A DNA stretch of 64,000 nt from Cupriavidus sp. MP-37 (GCF_020618415.1 NZ_CP085344.1:953001-1017000), one strand, 5' to 3'; positions 27,023-37,322 are shown, numbered from the stretch's first letter. Numbers and translations: made by a program. Notes: generated by a model not told the origin, from the letters alone.

Positions 27023-28422
27023 GCCGTACCCAGGCAGGCAACCGTTCCCCGCGCGGCGAGGGCCGCGCCCCCGCGCGCAGCAAGGGCAAGAGCAGCCCGA
27101 TCCGCAAGTCGCCCCATGCCAGCGGTGCCAACGGCGCACCCACGCGCACGCATGGCGGCCTGCATGCCACCCACATCCAGCATATCGATCGCCTGCTGGG
27201 CAAGGTCATGCTGTTCGCGCGTCCCGCCGATGCGGTGGTCAGCTATTACTTCCGCGAGAACGCCAAGCTGGGCCACCGCGAGCGCGGCATCATTGCCGAA
27301 GCGATCTACGCGGTGCTGCGCCGGCGCGTCGAGTTTGCCCAGTTTGCCGAGAGCGGCACCGGCGCGGCCTCGCGCCGCCTGGCGCTGCTGGGGCTGGCGG
27401 CAACGCTGGGCCGCGATGCGCTGTCGCCGTTCCTGTATCCCGACGAAGCCGAGTGGCTGGACCGCCTGACCACCATCGAGCGCTCCAGCCTGGCGCCGCG
27501 CGTGCGCGCCAACCTGCCCGAGTGGCTGTACGACGAACTGGTGCGCCAGCATGGCGAAGCCTTTGCGGCGGCCCTGGGCGACGCCTGGCTGCGCCCGGCG
27601 CCGCTGGACCTGCGCGTCAACCTGGGCAAGACCAGCCGCGAGGCCGCGCTGGCCGAGCTGCAGGCCGCCGGCCTCGGCGCCGAGCCCACGCCGATGGCGC
27701 CGGCCGGCATCCGCATGACCGGCAAGCCGGCGCTGAACCAGCTGCCGATCTTCGTCAATGGCCTGGTCGAGGTGCAGGACGAAGGCAGCCAGCTGCTGTG
27801 CAGCCTGGTTGCGCCGCGGCGCGGCGAGATGGTGGTCGACTTCTGCGCCGGCGCGGGCGGCAAGACCCTGGCGCTGGGCGCGGCGATGCGCTCGACCGGC
27901 CGGCTCTACGCCTTCGACGTATCGGAAAAACGCCTGGCCAACCTGAAGCCGCGGCTGGCGCGCAGCGGCCTGTCGAACGTCCATCCGGTGCTGATCGACT
28001 CGGAACGCGACGCCAAGATCAAGCGCCTGGCCGGCAAGGCCGACCGCGTGCTGGTGGACGCGCCGTGCAGTGGCCTGGGCACGCTGCGCCGCAATCCCGA
28101 CCTGAAGTGGCGGCAATCGCCGGAGTCGGTGCTGGAACTGACCGCCAAGCAGACTGCGATCCTCGATTCCGCGGCGCGCCTGGTCAAAGGCGGCGGCCGC
28201 GTGGTCTACGCCACCTGCAGCGTGCTGGAAGCCGAAAACGAGCAGATCGTGCGCGACTTCCTTGCGGCGCACCCCAACTTCCGCCTGGTGCCGGCCGCCG
28301 AAGTGCTGGCCGAGCAGAAGATCGAAGTGCCGGGCCTGCCGGACAACGGCATGTTCGCCTTGTACCCGCACCTGCACCAGACCGATGGCTTCTTTGCCGC
28401 GGTGCTGGAGCGCACCAGCTGA
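27019..28422 (+). CDS. RsmB-like RNA (cytosine-5) methyltransferase
   Basis: A 467-residue NOL1/NOP2/Sun-family SAM-dependent methyltransferase. After a basic, Ser/Gly-rich N-terminal 50 residues comes a NusB-like helical region, then the methyltransferase fold: VVDFCAGAGGKTLALGAAM (SAM loop), the catalytic VDAPCSGLGTLRRNPD with its Cys, and YATCSVLEAENEQI with the second Cys. The sequence around PNFRLVPA and the C-terminal NGMFALYPHLHQTDGFFAAVLER is typical. Several Sun-type paralogues exist in these genomes, so 16S C967 as target is likely but not certain. It is translationally coupled to purN. Confidence 0.88.
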   Translation: MSRTQAGNRSPRGEGRAPARSKGKSSPIRKSPHASGANGAPTRTHGGLHATHIQHIDRLLGKVMLFARPADAVVSYYFRENAKLGHRERGIIAEAIYAVLRRRVEFAQFAESGTGAASRRLALLGLAATLGRDALSPFLYPDEAEWLDRLTTIERSSLAPRVRANLPEWLYDELVRQHGEAFAAALGDAWLRPAPLDLRVNLGKTSREAALAELQAAGLGAEPTPMAPAGIRMTGKPALNQLPIFVNGLVEVQDEGSQLLCSLVAPRRGEMVVDFCAGAGGKTLALGAAMRSTGRLYAFDVSEKRLANLKPRLARSGLSNVHPVLIDSERDAKIKRLAGKADRVLVDAPCSGLGTLRRNPDLKWRQSPESVLELTAKQTAILDSAARLVKGGGRVVYATCSVLEAENEQIVRDFLAAHPNFRLVPAAEVLAEQKIEVPGLPDNGMFALYPHLHQTDGFFAAVLERTS

Positions 28423-28482
28423 TCGCGGTTCCCAGCCGCGCCGCCCGCCGCGCGCGCGGGCGGCCCACACTGACTCTGCACC

Positions 28483-29877
28483 ATGAACGGTGAAACCCTG
28501 TCCGACCTCGGCGGCCTGAAGGACCTGAAAGCCTCGCATTCGATGTTCGGCAAGATGCTGGACGACCTGATCCGCGATGCCGGCGGCCCCGGCTTTTTCT
28601 GGCAATGGCTGGTGCTGGCCGGCTGCCTGCTGGTGGCCTGGCCGCTGGCACGCCTGGTGGTGCGGCGGCTGGAGGCACGCTACGAAGATTCGAGCTTCTC
28701 GGTGCGCTTTGCCGCCGCCAGCCTCGAGCGCGCGATGTTTCCGCTCGCCGGCTGGGCGCTGGTGCTGGTGGCCCGCTTCGCGCTCGCGCCGCTGATCCCG
28801 GTCAGCGTGCTGCGGCTGGCGTTGGTGCCGCTGTTCGGCATCACCGCGCTGAACTTCACCTTCTACGTGCTGCGCCGCGTGATGTCCGGCAGCGGCCAGT
28901 TGCACGGCATGCTGCTGCTGGTGGAAAAGGTGCTGACCACGCTGGTGTGGATCGGCATGGCCCTGTACGTGCTGGGCGTGCTCGGCGACGTGGTGGGCTG
29001 GATGGAGAGCGTGCGCTTCTCCATCGGCGGCAAGCAGAAGATCAGCGTGGCCGAGACCCTGATGGCGGTGGTCTGGATCCTGCTGACGGTGCTGGTGGCG
29101 CTGTGGTTCGGCTCGTGGCTGGAAGAGCGGCTGATGCGTTCGGCCAACCTCGACGGCAACCTGAAGGTGGTGCTGACGCGGATTTCCAAGGCCTTGCTGC
29201 TGCTGGTGTCGCTGCTGCTGAGCCTGTCGCTGGTGGGCATCGACCTGACCGTGCTGTCGGTCTTCGGCGGCGCACTCGGCGTGGGCCTGGGGCTGGGTCT
29301 GCAGAAGATCGCCAGCAATTACATCTCGGGCTTCATTATCCTGCTGGACCGCTCGGTCAAGCTCGGCGACCAGATCACGGTGGACAAGTACACCGGCATC
29401 GTGTCGCAGATCCGTACCCGCTACACCGTGGTGCGCAACGGCGACGGCGAGACGCTGGTGCCGAACGAGCAGCTGGTGGCGCAGTCGGTGCAGAACCATT
29501 CGTTCTCGAATACCAACGTGCGCGTGGCGACACGCGTGCAGGTCGACTACAGCGCCGATCCCGAGACCGTGATCGCGCTGCTGACCGAATGCGTGCGCCA
29601 ACTGCCGCGCGTGCTGCCGGATCCGGAGCCGGCGGCGTTCCTGGTGCTGTTCGCCGACAGCGGCATCGAGTACGAAGTCGCGGTGTTCGTGGCCGATCCG
29701 CAAAACGGCAAGCTGGGGGTGCAGTCGGCAATGAACCGCGCCATCTGGCGCACCTTGCGCGAGCACGGCATCTCCATCCCATACCCGCAACGCGAGCTGC
29801 GGGTGATGCATGAGACGCTGCCTGGCCCCGGCGCACCGAAGGCGAACCCGTTGGCCGAGGCTGCCAACGCCTCCTGA
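28483..29877 (+). CDS. MscS family mechanosensitive ion channel
   Basis: A 464-residue membrane protein with several N-terminal hydrophobic segments and the MscS core: LLSLSLVGIDLTVLSVFGGALGVGLGLGLQKIASNYISGF is the Gly/Ala-rich pore helix, followed by LLDRSVKLGDQITV and the beta domain (GETLVPNEQLVAQSVQNHSFSNT), then an alpha/beta cytosolic vestibule ending ISIPYPQRELRVM. It is longer than E. coli MscS (286) because of extra helices before the core. It likely relieves osmotic pressure. It lies 60 bp after the methyltransferase gene. Confidence 0.92.
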   Translation: MNGETLSDLGGLKDLKASHSMFGKMLDDLIRDAGGPGFFWQWLVLAGCLLVAWPLARLVVRRLEARYEDSSFSVRFAAASLERAMFPLAGWALVLVARFALAPLIPVSVLRLALVPLFGITALNFTFYVLRRVMSGSGQLHGMLLLVEKVLTTLVWIGMALYVLGVLGDVVGWMESVRFSIGGKQKISVAETLMAVVWILLTVLVALWFGSWLEERLMRSANLDGNLKVVLTRISKALLLLVSLLLSLSLVGIDLTVLSVFGGALGVGLGLGLQKIASNYISGFIILLDRSVKLGDQITVDKYTGIVSQIRTRYTVVRNGDGETLVPNEQLVAQSVQNHSFSNTNVRVATRVQVDYSADPETVIALLTECVRQLPRVLPDPEPAAFLVLFADSGIEYEVAVFVADPQNGKLGVQSAMNRAIWRTLREHGISIPYPQRELRVMHETLPGPGAPKANPLAEAANAS

Positions 29878-30271
29878 GAGTGGCCGGCGAGGCATAGCGC
29901 CGGGCGAGCGACGGATCCGGCACGCAAGGAACGAAAACCGTTGCGCCCCGTCCAAATCCGGGAAATAGCGTATGCTTGCGCCCTTGGCGATCCGGTAGAA
30001 TGCCGGGTTGTCGCGGGTTGAGACATCCCGCTCCCACATCAGACAGCCGCCAGATTGCAGCGGCTCGTACCTGGCTCGCATGCATGAGCCGCTGCCACGG
30101 CCGGCGCCGGATGCGCCTGCCCTGGGGGAGCCCGGAGCGACTTCGGGTCCCGTGGCAAGCGCCAGACAGCTATCGCAATCAACAGATTCGCAGCTATTTT
30201 TTCTGCGCGTTGTGTGTACCGGCCCAGCCGGCTTGCACGGGAAAATCCCTGTTTAACCGACGGAGAACAGT
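29878..30271. other. 393-bp intergenic region between mscS-like and desaturase genes
   Basis: I see no gene here. Candidate elements are TAGAAT at 29996-30001, the inverted repeat GCGGG/CCCGC soon after it (about 30014-30032), and an AT-rich tract with a TTTTTT run near 30195-30202. This is room for a desaturase promoter with a long leader. Confidence 0.4.
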
Positions 30272-31462
30272 TTGTTCGACACTATTCTTGACTGGGCCGC
30301 CAACGGCCTTGCCAACTGGACCTGGTGGGAGATCGTCATCTACACGCTGGTGATGACGCATATCACGATCGCCGGCGTCACCATCTTCCTGCACCGCTGC
30401 ATGGCGCACCGGTCGCTGGATCTGCACCCCATCGCGCAACACTTCTTCCGCTTCTGGCTGTGGCTGACCACCGGCATGGTCACGCGCGAGTGGACCGCCA
30501 TCCACCGCAAGCACCACGCCAAGTGCGAGACCGAAGACGATCCGCACAGCCCGCAGACGCGCGGCATCCGCAAGGTGCTGTTGGAAGGCGCCGAGCTGTA
30601 CCGTGCCGAGGCCAAGAACAAGGAAACCATCGCCAAGTTCAGCCACGGCTGCCCCAATGACTGGATCGAGCGCAACCTGTACTCGCGCTTCACCTGGCAG
30701 GGCGTCGGCCTGATGCTGATCATCGACCTGGCGCTGTTCGGCGTGATCGGCATGACCGTGTGGGCGGTGCAGATGCTGTGGATCCCGATCCACGCCGCCG
30801 GCATCATCAACGGCCTGGGCCACTGGTGGGGCTACCGCAACTACGATTGCGAGGACGCCTCGACCAACGTGTCGCCGTGGGGCCTGATCATCGGCGGCGA
30901 AGAGCTGCACAACAACCACCACACCTACCCGACCTCGGCCAAGTTCTCGATCAAGTGGTATGAGTTCGACGTGGGTTGGGGCTATATCCGCGCGATGCAG
31001 GCGGTCGGCCTGGCCAAGGTCAAGAAGACCCCGCCCAAGGCGCGCCTGGTGGAAGCCCGTCCGGTCGACCACAACACGCTGGAAGCCATCATCGCCAACC
31101 GCTACGACGTGATGGCGCGCTACGCCAAGGCCGTCAAGGGCGCGTTCCGCCAGGAGCTGGAAAAGCTCAAGGAAGGCCGCGTGGCCGAGTACCGCAGCTT
31201 CAAGCCCGCCAGCAAGTGGTTCCACCGCGAGGAAACCAAGCTGGCCGCGCAGCAGCGCGAGCAGCTGGCGAGCATCGTCGAGCAGAACAAGGCGCTGCAG
31301 ACCTTCGTCGAAATGCGCCGTGAACTGGCCGCCATCTGGGGCCGTTCCAACCTGACGCGCGAGCAGCTGCTGCAGCAGCTGCAGGCCTGGTGCCACCGTG
31401 CCGAGGCCAGCGGTATCCAGGCGCTGCACGATTTCTCGCTGCGCCTGCGCCGCTACGCCTGA
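30272..31462 (+). CDS. Membrane fatty-acid (acyl) desaturase
   Basis: A 396-residue di-iron desaturase with the three histidine boxes: HRCMAH near residue 47, HRKHH near 83 and HNNHH near 215, plus two pairs of membrane segments (YTLVMTHITIAGVTIFL; GLMLIIDLALFGVIG). Such enzymes introduce a cis double bond into acyl chains of membrane lipids, often delta-9. The C-terminal 120 residues are a charged helical tail (KWFHREETKLAAQQREQLASI) that is longer than in the short bacterial forms. Start is TTG 30272 with GGAGAA at suitable distance. An intrinsic terminator follows. Confidence 0.9.
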   Translation: MFDTILDWAANGLANWTWWEIVIYTLVMTHITIAGVTIFLHRCMAHRSLDLHPIAQHFFRFWLWLTTGMVTREWTAIHRKHHAKCETEDDPHSPQTRGIRKVLLEGAELYRAEAKNKETIAKFSHGCPNDWIERNLYSRFTWQGVGLMLIIDLALFGVIGMTVWAVQMLWIPIHAAGIINGLGHWWGYRNYDCEDASTNVSPWGLIIGGEELHNNHHTYPTSAKFSIKWYEFDVGWGYIRAMQAVGLAKVKKTPPKARLVEARPVDHNTLEAIIANRYDVMARYAKAVKGAFRQELEKLKEGRVAEYRSFKPASKWFHREETKLAAQQREQLASIVEQNKALQTFVEMRRELAAIWGRSNLTREQLLQQLQAWCHRAEASGIQALHDFSLRLRRYA

Positions 31463-31491
31463 TACAATTCGGCCGCGCCGTATGGTTTGAC

Positions 31492-31522
31492 AAAGCCCCG
31501 CCCATGGCGGGGCTTTTGTTTT
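31492..31522 (+). terminator. Intrinsic terminator after the desaturase gene
   Basis: AAAGCCCCGCC (31492-31502) pairs with GGCGGGGCTTT (31506-31516) around a CAT loop, followed by a TTGTTTT tract. Confidence 0.92.
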
Positions 31523-31588
31523 AGATAAACTCCCCCATGTTCTGGCCGGCCGCACCCTGTTGGCGGAGGTCTAGAGGAGTACCCGGAG

Positions 31589-32743
31589 ATGACCCCACAA
31601 TCGATCAAGACCGTCGAGTTCGAGAAGCCGAACCTGGCGGGTGCCCAAAACGCCGCTGGCGCCAGCTGTGTGGCCCATGCCTGGGCCAAGGTGCCGCCGG
31701 TGCTGTCGCCCGATGAGCGGCAGTCGCTGAAGGCGCGTATCCGCCGCTTGCTGAAGGAGCGCAATGCGGTGCTGGTGGCGCACTACTATGTCGACGCCGA
31801 CCTGCAGGACCTCGCCGAGGAAACCGGCGGCTGTGTCTCCGACTCCCTCGAAATGGCCCGCTTCGGCCGCGACCACGAGGCCAAAACCCTGGTGGTGGCC
31901 GGCGTGCGCTTCATGGGCGAGACCGCCAAGATCCTCAGCCCCGAAAAGACCGTGCTGATGCCGGACCTGGACGCGACCTGCTCGCTCGACCTGGGCTGCC
32001 CGGCCGACGAGTTCGCTGCCTTCTGCGACGCGCACCCGGATCGCACCGTGGTGGTCTATGCCAACACCAGCGCCGCGGTGAAGGCGCGCGCGGACTGGAT
32101 GGTGACCTCCAGCATCGGCCTGAAGATCGTCGAGCACCTGCACGCGCAGGGCAAGAAAATCCTGTGGGCACCCGACAAGCACCTGGGCAGCTATATCCAG
32201 AAGCAGACCGGCGCCGACATGCTGCTGTGGCAGGGCTCGTGCCTGGTGCACGACGAGTTCAAGGGCATCGAGCTGGACCTGCTGCGCCGCGAATTCCCCA
32301 ACGCCAAGATCCTGGTGCATCCGGAATCGCCGGAGAACGTGGTGGCGCAGGCCGATGTGGTCGGCTCTACCTCGCAGCTGATCGAGGCCGCGCAGAAGCT
32401 GGACGCGACCGAATTCATCGTTGCCACCGACAACGGCATCCTGCACAAGATGCGCATGGCCGCGCCCGGCAAGCATTTCATCGAAGCGCCGACCGCCGGC
32501 AACAGCGCGACGTGCAAGAGCTGCGCGCACTGCCCGTGGATGGCGATGAATGCGCTGACCAACCTGGCCGAGGTGCTGGAGACCGGCCGCAACGAGATCC
32601 ATGTCGATCCGGTGATCGGCCGCCAGGCGGTAACCTGCATCAACCGCATGCTGGATTTCGCTGCCGCGCAGAAGCGCAATGTGCGCCCCTCGGCCGACCT
32701 GGCCAAGGAGCAGGCGCTGTTCCAGGGGATCGGCCCGGCATGA
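31589..32743 (+). CDS. nadA: Quinolinate synthase A
   Basis: NadA condenses iminoaspartate with dihydroxyacetone phosphate to quinolinate using a [4Fe-4S] cluster. The 384-residue protein shows the family's repeated-fold segments [58 protein letters not shown], and the C-terminal [13 protein letters not shown] cysteine cluster. CCCGGAG directly precedes the ATG. Its stop overlaps the nadC start (ATGA), and nadB converges downstream: the whole de novo NAD branch is here. Confidence 0.97.
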   Translation: MTPQSIKTVEFEKPNLAGAQNAAGASCVAHAWAKVPPVLSPDERQSLKARIRRLLKERNAVLVAHYYVDADLQDLAEETGGCVSDSLEMARFGRDHEAKTLVVAGVRFMGETAKILSPEKTVLMPDLDATCSLDLGCPADEFAAFCDAHPDRTVVVYANTSAAVKARADWMVTSSIGLKIVEHLHAQGKKILWAPDKHLGSYIQKQTGADMLLWQGSCLVHDEFKGIELDLLRREFPNAKILVHPESPENVVAQADVVGSTSQLIEAAQKLDATEFIVATDNGILHKMRMAAPGKHFIEAPTAGNSATCKSCAHCPWMAMNALTNLAEVLETGRNEIHVDPVIGRQAVTCINRMLDFAAAQKRNVRPSADLAKEQALFQGIGPA

Positions 32744-33603
32744 GCGTGAATCCGATTTTCGATAGCTACGGCCCGGCGCTGCAGGCAGCGCTGCAGGCCA
32801 ACGTGCAGGCCGCGCTCGCCGAGGATGTCGGCAGCGGCGACCTGACCGGCCTGCTGGTGCCTGCGGACAAGGCCGCGCACGCGCGCGTGATCGTGCGCGA
32901 GTCGGCGGTGCTGTGCGGCCAGCCGTGGTTCGACGCGTGCATGCGCGCGGTCGACCCGGCCCTGGCGGTGCGCTGGCTGCAGCAGGAAGGCGAGCGCATG
33001 GCGCCGGACGCGGTGGTCTGCGAGATCACCGGCCCGGCCCGCTCTCTGCTGACCGCCGAGCGCCCGTCGCTGAATTTCCTGCAGCTGCTGTCCGGCGTGG
33101 CCACCGTCACGCGCCGCTATGCCGACCTGATCGCCGGCACCCGTGCGCGCGTGCTCGATACCCGCAAGACGCTGCCCGGCCTGCGCCTGGCGCAGAAGTA
33201 CGCGGTCCGTATCGGCGGCGGCGAGAACCAGCGCCTGGCGCTGTATGACGGCATCCTGATCAAGGAGAACCATATCGCCGCGGCCGGCAGCATCGGCGCG
33301 GCGATGCGGGTGGCGCTGGCGCTCGATACGCAGGCTTCGGTGCAGATCGAGGTCGAGTCCCTGGCCGAGCTGGAAGAAGCCCTGGCCGCGGGGGCGAAGT
33401 CGGTGCTGATCGACAACTTCACGGTGCCGATGATGCAGGACGCCGTGAAGATCAACCAGGGCAGGGCGCTGCTGGAAGTGTCGGGCGGCGTCAATGCCGA
33501 GACCATCCGCACCTTCGCCGAGACCGGCGTCGACCGGATCTCGGTGGGCGCACTGACCAAGGACGTGCGGGCGACGGATTACTCGCTGCGGATCATCGGC
33601 TGA
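32740..33603 (+). CDS. nadC: Nicotinate-nucleotide diphosphorylase (quinolinate phosphoribosyltransferase)
   Basis: NadC converts quinolinate and PRPP to nicotinate mononucleotide. The 287-residue protein has [12 protein letters not shown] near the N-terminus, [46 protein letters not shown] (substrate-binding Arg/Lys/His-type residues) and [24 protein letters not shown] (written IEVESL in this copy), ending [22 protein letters not shown] 32740 overlaps the nadA stop. A hairpin repeat at 33608-33642 follows. Confidence 0.97.
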   Translation: MSVNPIFDSYGPALQAALQANVQAALAEDVGSGDLTGLLVPADKAAHARVIVRESAVLCGQPWFDACMRAVDPALAVRWLQQEGERMAPDAVVCEITGPARSLLTAERPSLNFLQLLSGVATVTRRYADLIAGTRARVLDTRKTLPGLRLAQKYAVRIGGGENQRLALYDGILIKENHIAAAGSIGAAMRVALALDTQASVQIEVESLAELEEALAAGAKSVLIDNFTVPMMQDAVKINQGRALLEVSGGVNAETIRTFAETGVDRISVGALTKDVRATDYSLRIIG

Positions 33604-33607
33604 GGGG

Positions 33608-33642
33608 GTGCTCCCCTCTCCCGCGTGCGGGAGAGGGAGCAC
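33608..33642. repeat. REP-like palindrome between nadC and nadB
   Basis: GTGCTCCCCTCTCCCGC and GCGGGAGAGGGAGCAC form an almost perfect hairpin (one bulged C) in the 61-bp gap between convergent genes. The CTCTCCCGC-N-GCGGGAGAG core recurs at 44133-44165, 53214-53238 and 53276-53306, so it is a dispersed repeat that may also stop transcription here. Confidence 0.7.
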
Positions 33643-33664
33643 ACAGTCACTTGATTGTTGTGCT

Positions 33665-35257
33665 TCAACGCTTGCGAACCGCAGGCGGCTGCATCACCGT
33701 CGGCAGCGCCTTCGGCAACGAATCCGGATAGTCGCGGCTGAAATGCAGCCCGCGGCTTTCATGCCGCGAGTAGGCGCTGTCGACGATCAGCGAAGCCACC
33801 TCGACCAGGTTGCGCAGTTCCAGCAGATCGCGCGTGACGCGGAAGTTGGCGTAATACTCGGCAATCTCCTCGCGCAGCAGCACGATGCGGTGCTGCGCCC
33901 GCTCCAGGCGCTTGCTGGTGCGCACGATGCCGACGTAGTTCCACATCATGCGGCGCAGTTCGTCCCAGTTGTGCGACACCACGACTTCCTCATCGGCATC
34001 GGACACGCGGCTCTCGTCCCATGCCGGCAGCGTGATATTCGGCGCGCCGGCCTTGTCCTGCGAGGCAATGTCTTCAGCGGCGGCGCGGCCGATCACCATG
34101 CATTCGAGCAGCGAGTTCGAAGCCAGCCGGTTGGCGCCGTGCAGGCCGGTGCAGGCGGTCTCGCCGACGGCGTAGAGATTGCCGATGTCGGTGCGTCCCG
34201 AGGTGTCGGTGACCACGCCGCCGCAGGTGTAGTGCGCGGCCGGCACCACCGGGATCGGCTCGCGCGTGATATCGATGCCCAGTTCCAGGCAGCGCGCGTG
34301 GATGGTCGGGAAATGCTCCTTCAGGAAGGCCTCGGGCTGGTGCGTGATATCGAGATAGACGCAGTCCAGCCCGCGCTTCTTCATTTCGAAGTCGATCGCG
34401 CGCGCGACCACGTCGCGCGGTGCCAGTTCGGCGCGCGCATCGTGCTCGGGCATGAAGCGGGTGCCGTCGGGCAGCTTGAGCAGGCCGCCTTCGCCGCGCA
34501 CCGCTTCGGAGATCAGGAAGGATTTGGCATACGGGTGGTACAGGCAGGTCGGGTGGAACTGGATGAATTCCATGTTCGACACCCGGCAGCCCGCGCGCCA
34601 CGCCATGGCGATGCCGTCGCCGGTGGCCGTGTCGGGGTTGGTGGTGTAGAGGTAGACCTTGCCTGCACCGCCGGCGGCCAGCACGGTGTGCGTGGCGGTG
34701 AGGGTGTGCACGGCCCCGGTGCGATCGTCCAGCACGTACAGGCCGTAGCAGCGGTTGCCCGGCAGCCCCATCTTGCGCGACGTGATCAGGTCGATCGCGA
34801 AGTGGTCTTCCAGGATGGTGATGTTCGGGTGCCGGGTGGCCTGCTGCAGCAGCGTGCTGACCACCGCATGGCCGGTGGCGTCGGCGGCGTGGATGATGCG
34901 CCGGCGGCTGTGGCCGCCTTCGCGCGTCAGGTGGAAGCCCAGCTCGGCCTGCGCGTCGCGGGTGAACGGCACGCCGCGGTCGATCAGCCACTGGATGGCC
35001 TCGCGCCCATGCTCCACGATAAAGCGCGTGGCCTCTTCATCGCACAGCCCCGCACCGGCAACGAGCGTGTCCTGGGTGTGCTCGTCGTGGCTGTCGCCGG
35101 AGTCAAGCACCGCGGCGATGCCGCCTTGCGCCCAATCACTGGCGCCCTGCGTCATGGCGCGCTTGCTGAGGATGGCCACCCGGTGGGTGTCGGCCAGTTG
35201 CAATGCGACCGTAAGGCCGGCCAGGCCGCTGCCGACGATGGCGACGTCGTAATTCAT
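33665..35257 (-). CDS. nadB: L-aspartate oxidase
   Basis: NadB is the FAD enzyme that oxidises L-aspartate to iminoaspartate, the substrate of NadA. The 530-residue protein begins [20 protein letters not shown] (FAD Rossmann motif) and shows the succinate-dehydrogenase-like flavoprotein segments [70 protein letters not shown], and [33 protein letters not shown] 35257 is the correct start; the frame extends to 35308 but adds a Pro/Arg stretch. It converges with nadAC rather than joining them. Confidence 0.97.
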   Translation of the reverse strand: MNYDVAIVGSGLAGLTVALQLADTHRVAILSKRAMTQGASDWAQGGIAAVLDSGDSHDEHTQDTLVAGAGLCDEEATRFIVEHGREAIQWLIDRGVPFTRDAQAELGFHLTREGGHSRRRIIHAADATGHAVVSTLLQQATRHPNITILEDHFAIDLITSRKMGLPGNRCYGLYVLDDRTGAVHTLTATHTVLAAGGAGKVYLYTTNPDTATGDGIAMAWRAGCRVSNMEFIQFHPTCLYHPYAKSFLISEAVRGEGGLLKLPDGTRFMPEHDARAELAPRDVVARAIDFEMKKRGLDCVYLDITHQPEAFLKEHFPTIHARCLELGIDITREPIPVVPAAHYTCGGVVTDTSGRTDIGNLYAVGETACTGLHGANRLASNSLLECMVIGRAAAEDIASQDKAGAPNITLPAWDESRVSDADEEVVVSHNWDELRRMMWNYVGIVRTSKRLERAQHRIVLLREEIAEYYANFRVTRDLLELRNLVEVASLIVDSAYSRHESRGLHFSRDYPDSLPKALPTVMQPPAVRKR

Positions 35258-35383
35258 GGTGCAAGGAGAGCGCCGGCAGGGCGCTTGGCAGATTGGGGGA
35301 AACGGCAAAGTCTACACCCGGCGCGCCGTCCCGTGCATCAATGCGCCGGCCCGGTGCAATCGAGCGCAACAAAAAGCGACGGG

Positions 35384-35415
35384 CAACAAAAAGCCCCGCT
35401 GCATGGCGGGGCTTT
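35384..35415 (-). terminator. Intrinsic terminator of the rpmB-rpmG operon
   Basis: AAAGCCCCGC (35390-35399) pairs with GCGGGGCTTT (35406-35415). On the minus strand the stem is followed by TTTTTGTTGCC. It lies 20 bp after the rpmG stop. Confidence 0.9.
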
Positions 35416-35435
35416 CTGGCGGGATACCGGATCAA

Positions 35436-35606
35436 TTACTTGATCTTGGTTTCCTTGTAAGCGACGTGCTTGCGGGCGACGGGATCGAACTTCATGATCT
35501 CCATCTTTTCCGGCATGGTGCGCTTGTTCTTGGTGGTGGTGTAGAAGTGACCGGTACCTGCGGTCGATTCCAGCTTGATCTTGTCGCGGCCGCCCTTGCT
35601 TGCCAT
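35436..35606 (-). CDS. rpmG: 50S ribosomal protein L33
   Basis: A 56-residue protein read from the minus strand: it starts [19 protein letters not shown], continues with [21 protein letters not shown] and ends [14 protein letters not shown]. This is the Cys-free (zinc-independent) L33 form typical of most proteobacteria. AGGAG precedes the ATG at 35606. It lies 13 bp after rpmB on the same strand, the usual rpmB-rpmG pair, and is followed by a terminator. Confidence 0.97.
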   Translation of the reverse strand: MASKGGRDKIKLESTAGTGHFYTTTKNKRTMPEKMEIMKFDPVARKHVAYKETKIK

Positions 35607-35619
35607 GATGTACTCCTAA

Positions 35620-35853
35620 TTAGACTTCGCCGCGTGCGCGCAGGTCGGCGAGCACGGAGTCGATGCCTTTCTTGTCGATCAGGCGCAGGCCGGCGTTCGA
35701 GACGCGCAGGCTCACCCAGCGGTTTTCGGATTCAACGAAGAAACGACGATTCTGCAGGTTGGGCAGAAAACGGCGCTTGGTCTTGTTGTTTGCGTGGGAA
35801 ACGTTGTTGCCGACCATCGGCGCTTTCCCGGTCACTTGACAGACGCGTGCCAT
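35620..35853 (-). CDS. rpmB: 50S ribosomal protein L28
   Basis: A 77-residue protein starting [29 protein letters not shown], the conserved L28 N-terminus, with [34 protein letters not shown] in the centre. It is a 50S assembly protein near the L1 side. There is an AGGAG site before the start at 35853. It is transcribed with rpmG. No zinc-binding cysteines are present apart from one Cys in ARVCQVTG. Confidence 0.98.
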   Translation of the reverse strand: MARVCQVTGKAPMVGNNVSHANNKTKRRFLPNLQNRRFFVESENRWVSLRVSNAGLRLIDKKGIDSVLADLRARGEV

Positions 35854-36043
35854 GAAGCACTCCTAAATCTTCTATTCGTGGACAATGTTCGCAACAGATC
35901 AACAAAAGGCGCGCGGGCCCGGACTGCAGCGGTTGAGACTTCAGCAAAACGGGCATTATAGACCGGATTCCCCCGGCGGATCAATGCTTTCTGTGCTCCG
36001 CCGCAGCCGGGTGTTGCGCTCCGGGCATGTCGTGGCGTAGGCG

Positions 36044-36730
36044 TCACAGCCCGGGCAGGCGCTCGCAGGATTCCGCCAGCGAGCGGATTTCGTGTCCCGC
36101 GACGATGAAGTGGTCGAGCAGCCGTACATCGATCAGGTCGAGCGTGCGCGCGAGTTCGCGCGTCAGGTGGATGTCGCTCTGGCTGGGTTCGGTGGTGCCG
36201 CGCGGATGATTGTGGGCGACGATGATGCCGGCCGCATTATGCGCCAGCGCCTGGCGCGCCACCTCGCGCGGATACACCGAGGTCCGGGTCAGCGTGCCGC
36301 GGAACAGCTCCTCGCTGGCGAGCATGCGGTTGCCGGGATCCAGGAACAGGCACATGAAGACCTCATGCTGCAGCGGTGCCAGGGTCAGGCGCAGGTAGCC
36401 GCGTACCGACTCCGGGGAGTTGAAGCCGGCGGGCAGCCGCAGCGACTCGGCCAGCGCGCGCCGCGCCAGTTCGGGGATGGCCTGCAGCTGGGCGAATTTC
36501 GCTGCGCCCATGCCGCGCACGCCGGACAGGGCATTGCCCTCGGCCGCGAACAGGGCGGTCAGCGAGCCGAAGCGGTGCAGCAGCTCGCGTGCCAGGTCCA
36601 CGGCACTTTTGCCGGCGGCGCCGACGCGCAGCAGCACGGCCAGCAGTTCGGCATCAGACAGGGCGGCAGCGCCGCTTTCCAGCAGTTTTTCGCGGGGCCG
36701 CTCGCAGGCGGGCCATTTGGCAATGGTCAT
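36044..36730 (-). CDS. radC: RadC family JAB-domain protein
   Basis: The 228-residue product has an N-terminal UPF0758 helix-hairpin-helix region (RPREKLLESGAAALSDAELLAVLLRVG, LSGVRGMGAAKFAQLQA) and a C-terminal JAB/MPN+ metalloprotease-like domain whose metal motif IIVAHNHPRGTTEPSQSD is intact. Despite the radC name, a role in DNA repair is not established for the family; the biochemical activity is unknown. I chose ATG 36730 (MTIAKWPACERPREK) because the open frame upstream to 36886 is Pro-rich and overlaps the leader of the divergent FKBP gene. Confidence 0.92.
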   Translation of the reverse strand: MTIAKWPACERPREKLLESGAAALSDAELLAVLLRVGAAGKSAVDLARELLHRFGSLTALFAAEGNALSGVRGMGAAKFAQLQAIPELARRALAESLRLPAGFNSPESVRGYLRLTLAPLQHEVFMCLFLDPGNRMLASEELFRGTLTRTSVYPREVARQALAHNAAGIIVAHNHPRGTTEPSQSDIHLTRELARTLDLIDVRLLDHFIVAGHEIRSLAESCERLPGL

Positions 36731-36833
36731 GGGCATCCAGGGTAGTGGCGTCGGGAACAGGGGCCGGCGGCCCTGGGGCGGCGGGCTATGGGCCAGTCGA
36801 ATACAATACGGGTTGTTCCCTGGTTGATCACCC

Positions 36834-37322
36834 ATGAATTTGCAAACTTTCGCGTCGGAAGCCGACGGCGGCACGGCTGGCCGCAAGACTGTCCAGGCCG
36901 ACTCCTTCCTGACCCTGCACTACAGCATCGCGCTCGAGAACGGCACCGAGGTCGTCAGCACCTTCGAAGAGAAGCCCGCCACGCTGCTGCTGGGCCAGGG
37001 CCAGTTCGCGCCGACGCTCGAGCAGGCGCTGCTGGGCATGCCCGAAGGCGAGCGCATGACCTACCGGCTGGCGCCGGAGCACGCCTTCGGCCCGCGCAAC
37101 GCCGAACTGCTGCAGTGGGTGTCGCTGGCCACGCTGCGCGAGAACAGTTCGTTCGAAGAGGACTACAGCCCGGGTGACCTGGTCGAGTTCAACGCGCCCG
37201 GCGGCGGCAAGTACGCCGGCGTGCTCAAGGAGATCGGCGAGACCGCCGCGTTGTTCGACTTCAACCATCCGCTGGCTGGGCAGACCATCCTGTTCGACGT
37301 GCAGCTGATTGGCATCCTCTGA
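36834..37322 (+). CDS. fkpB: FKBP-type peptidyl-prolyl isomerase, SlpA/FkpB-like
   Basis: A 162-residue FKBP-like protein: VQADSFLTLHYSIALENGTEVVSTF, LLLGQGQFAPTLEQALLGMPEGERMTYRLAPEHAFGPRN, then the inserted-flap region and C-terminal LAGQTILFDVQLIGI. Such SlpA/FkpB proteins are cytosolic prolyl isomerases/chaperones. No signal peptide is present. It sits 36 bp upstream of ispH, the same fkpB-ispH linkage seen in E. coli, and probably shares its transcript. A TACAAT element at about 36798 could be its promoter. Confidence 0.92.
   Translation: MNLQTFASEADGGTAGRKTVQADSFLTLHYSIALENGTEVVSTFEEKPATLLLGQGQFAPTLEQALLGMPEGERMTYRLAPEHAFGPRNAELLQWVSLATLRENSSFEEDYSPGDLVEFNAPGGGKYAGVLKEIGETAALFDFNHPLAGQTILFDVQLIGIL

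Noticed and set aside
26884..30081. 1065-codon antisense frame across purN, rsmB-like and mscS-like genes
   Set aside because: It covers three well-recognised genes on the plus strand and has a low-complexity His/Gln/Arg composition; coding is very unlikely.
31487..31527. TTGACA plus TAGATA as a nadA promoter around the desaturase terminator
   Set aside because: The two boxes are about 29 bp apart, too far for a sigma70 promoter, and the stem between them is a good terminator.
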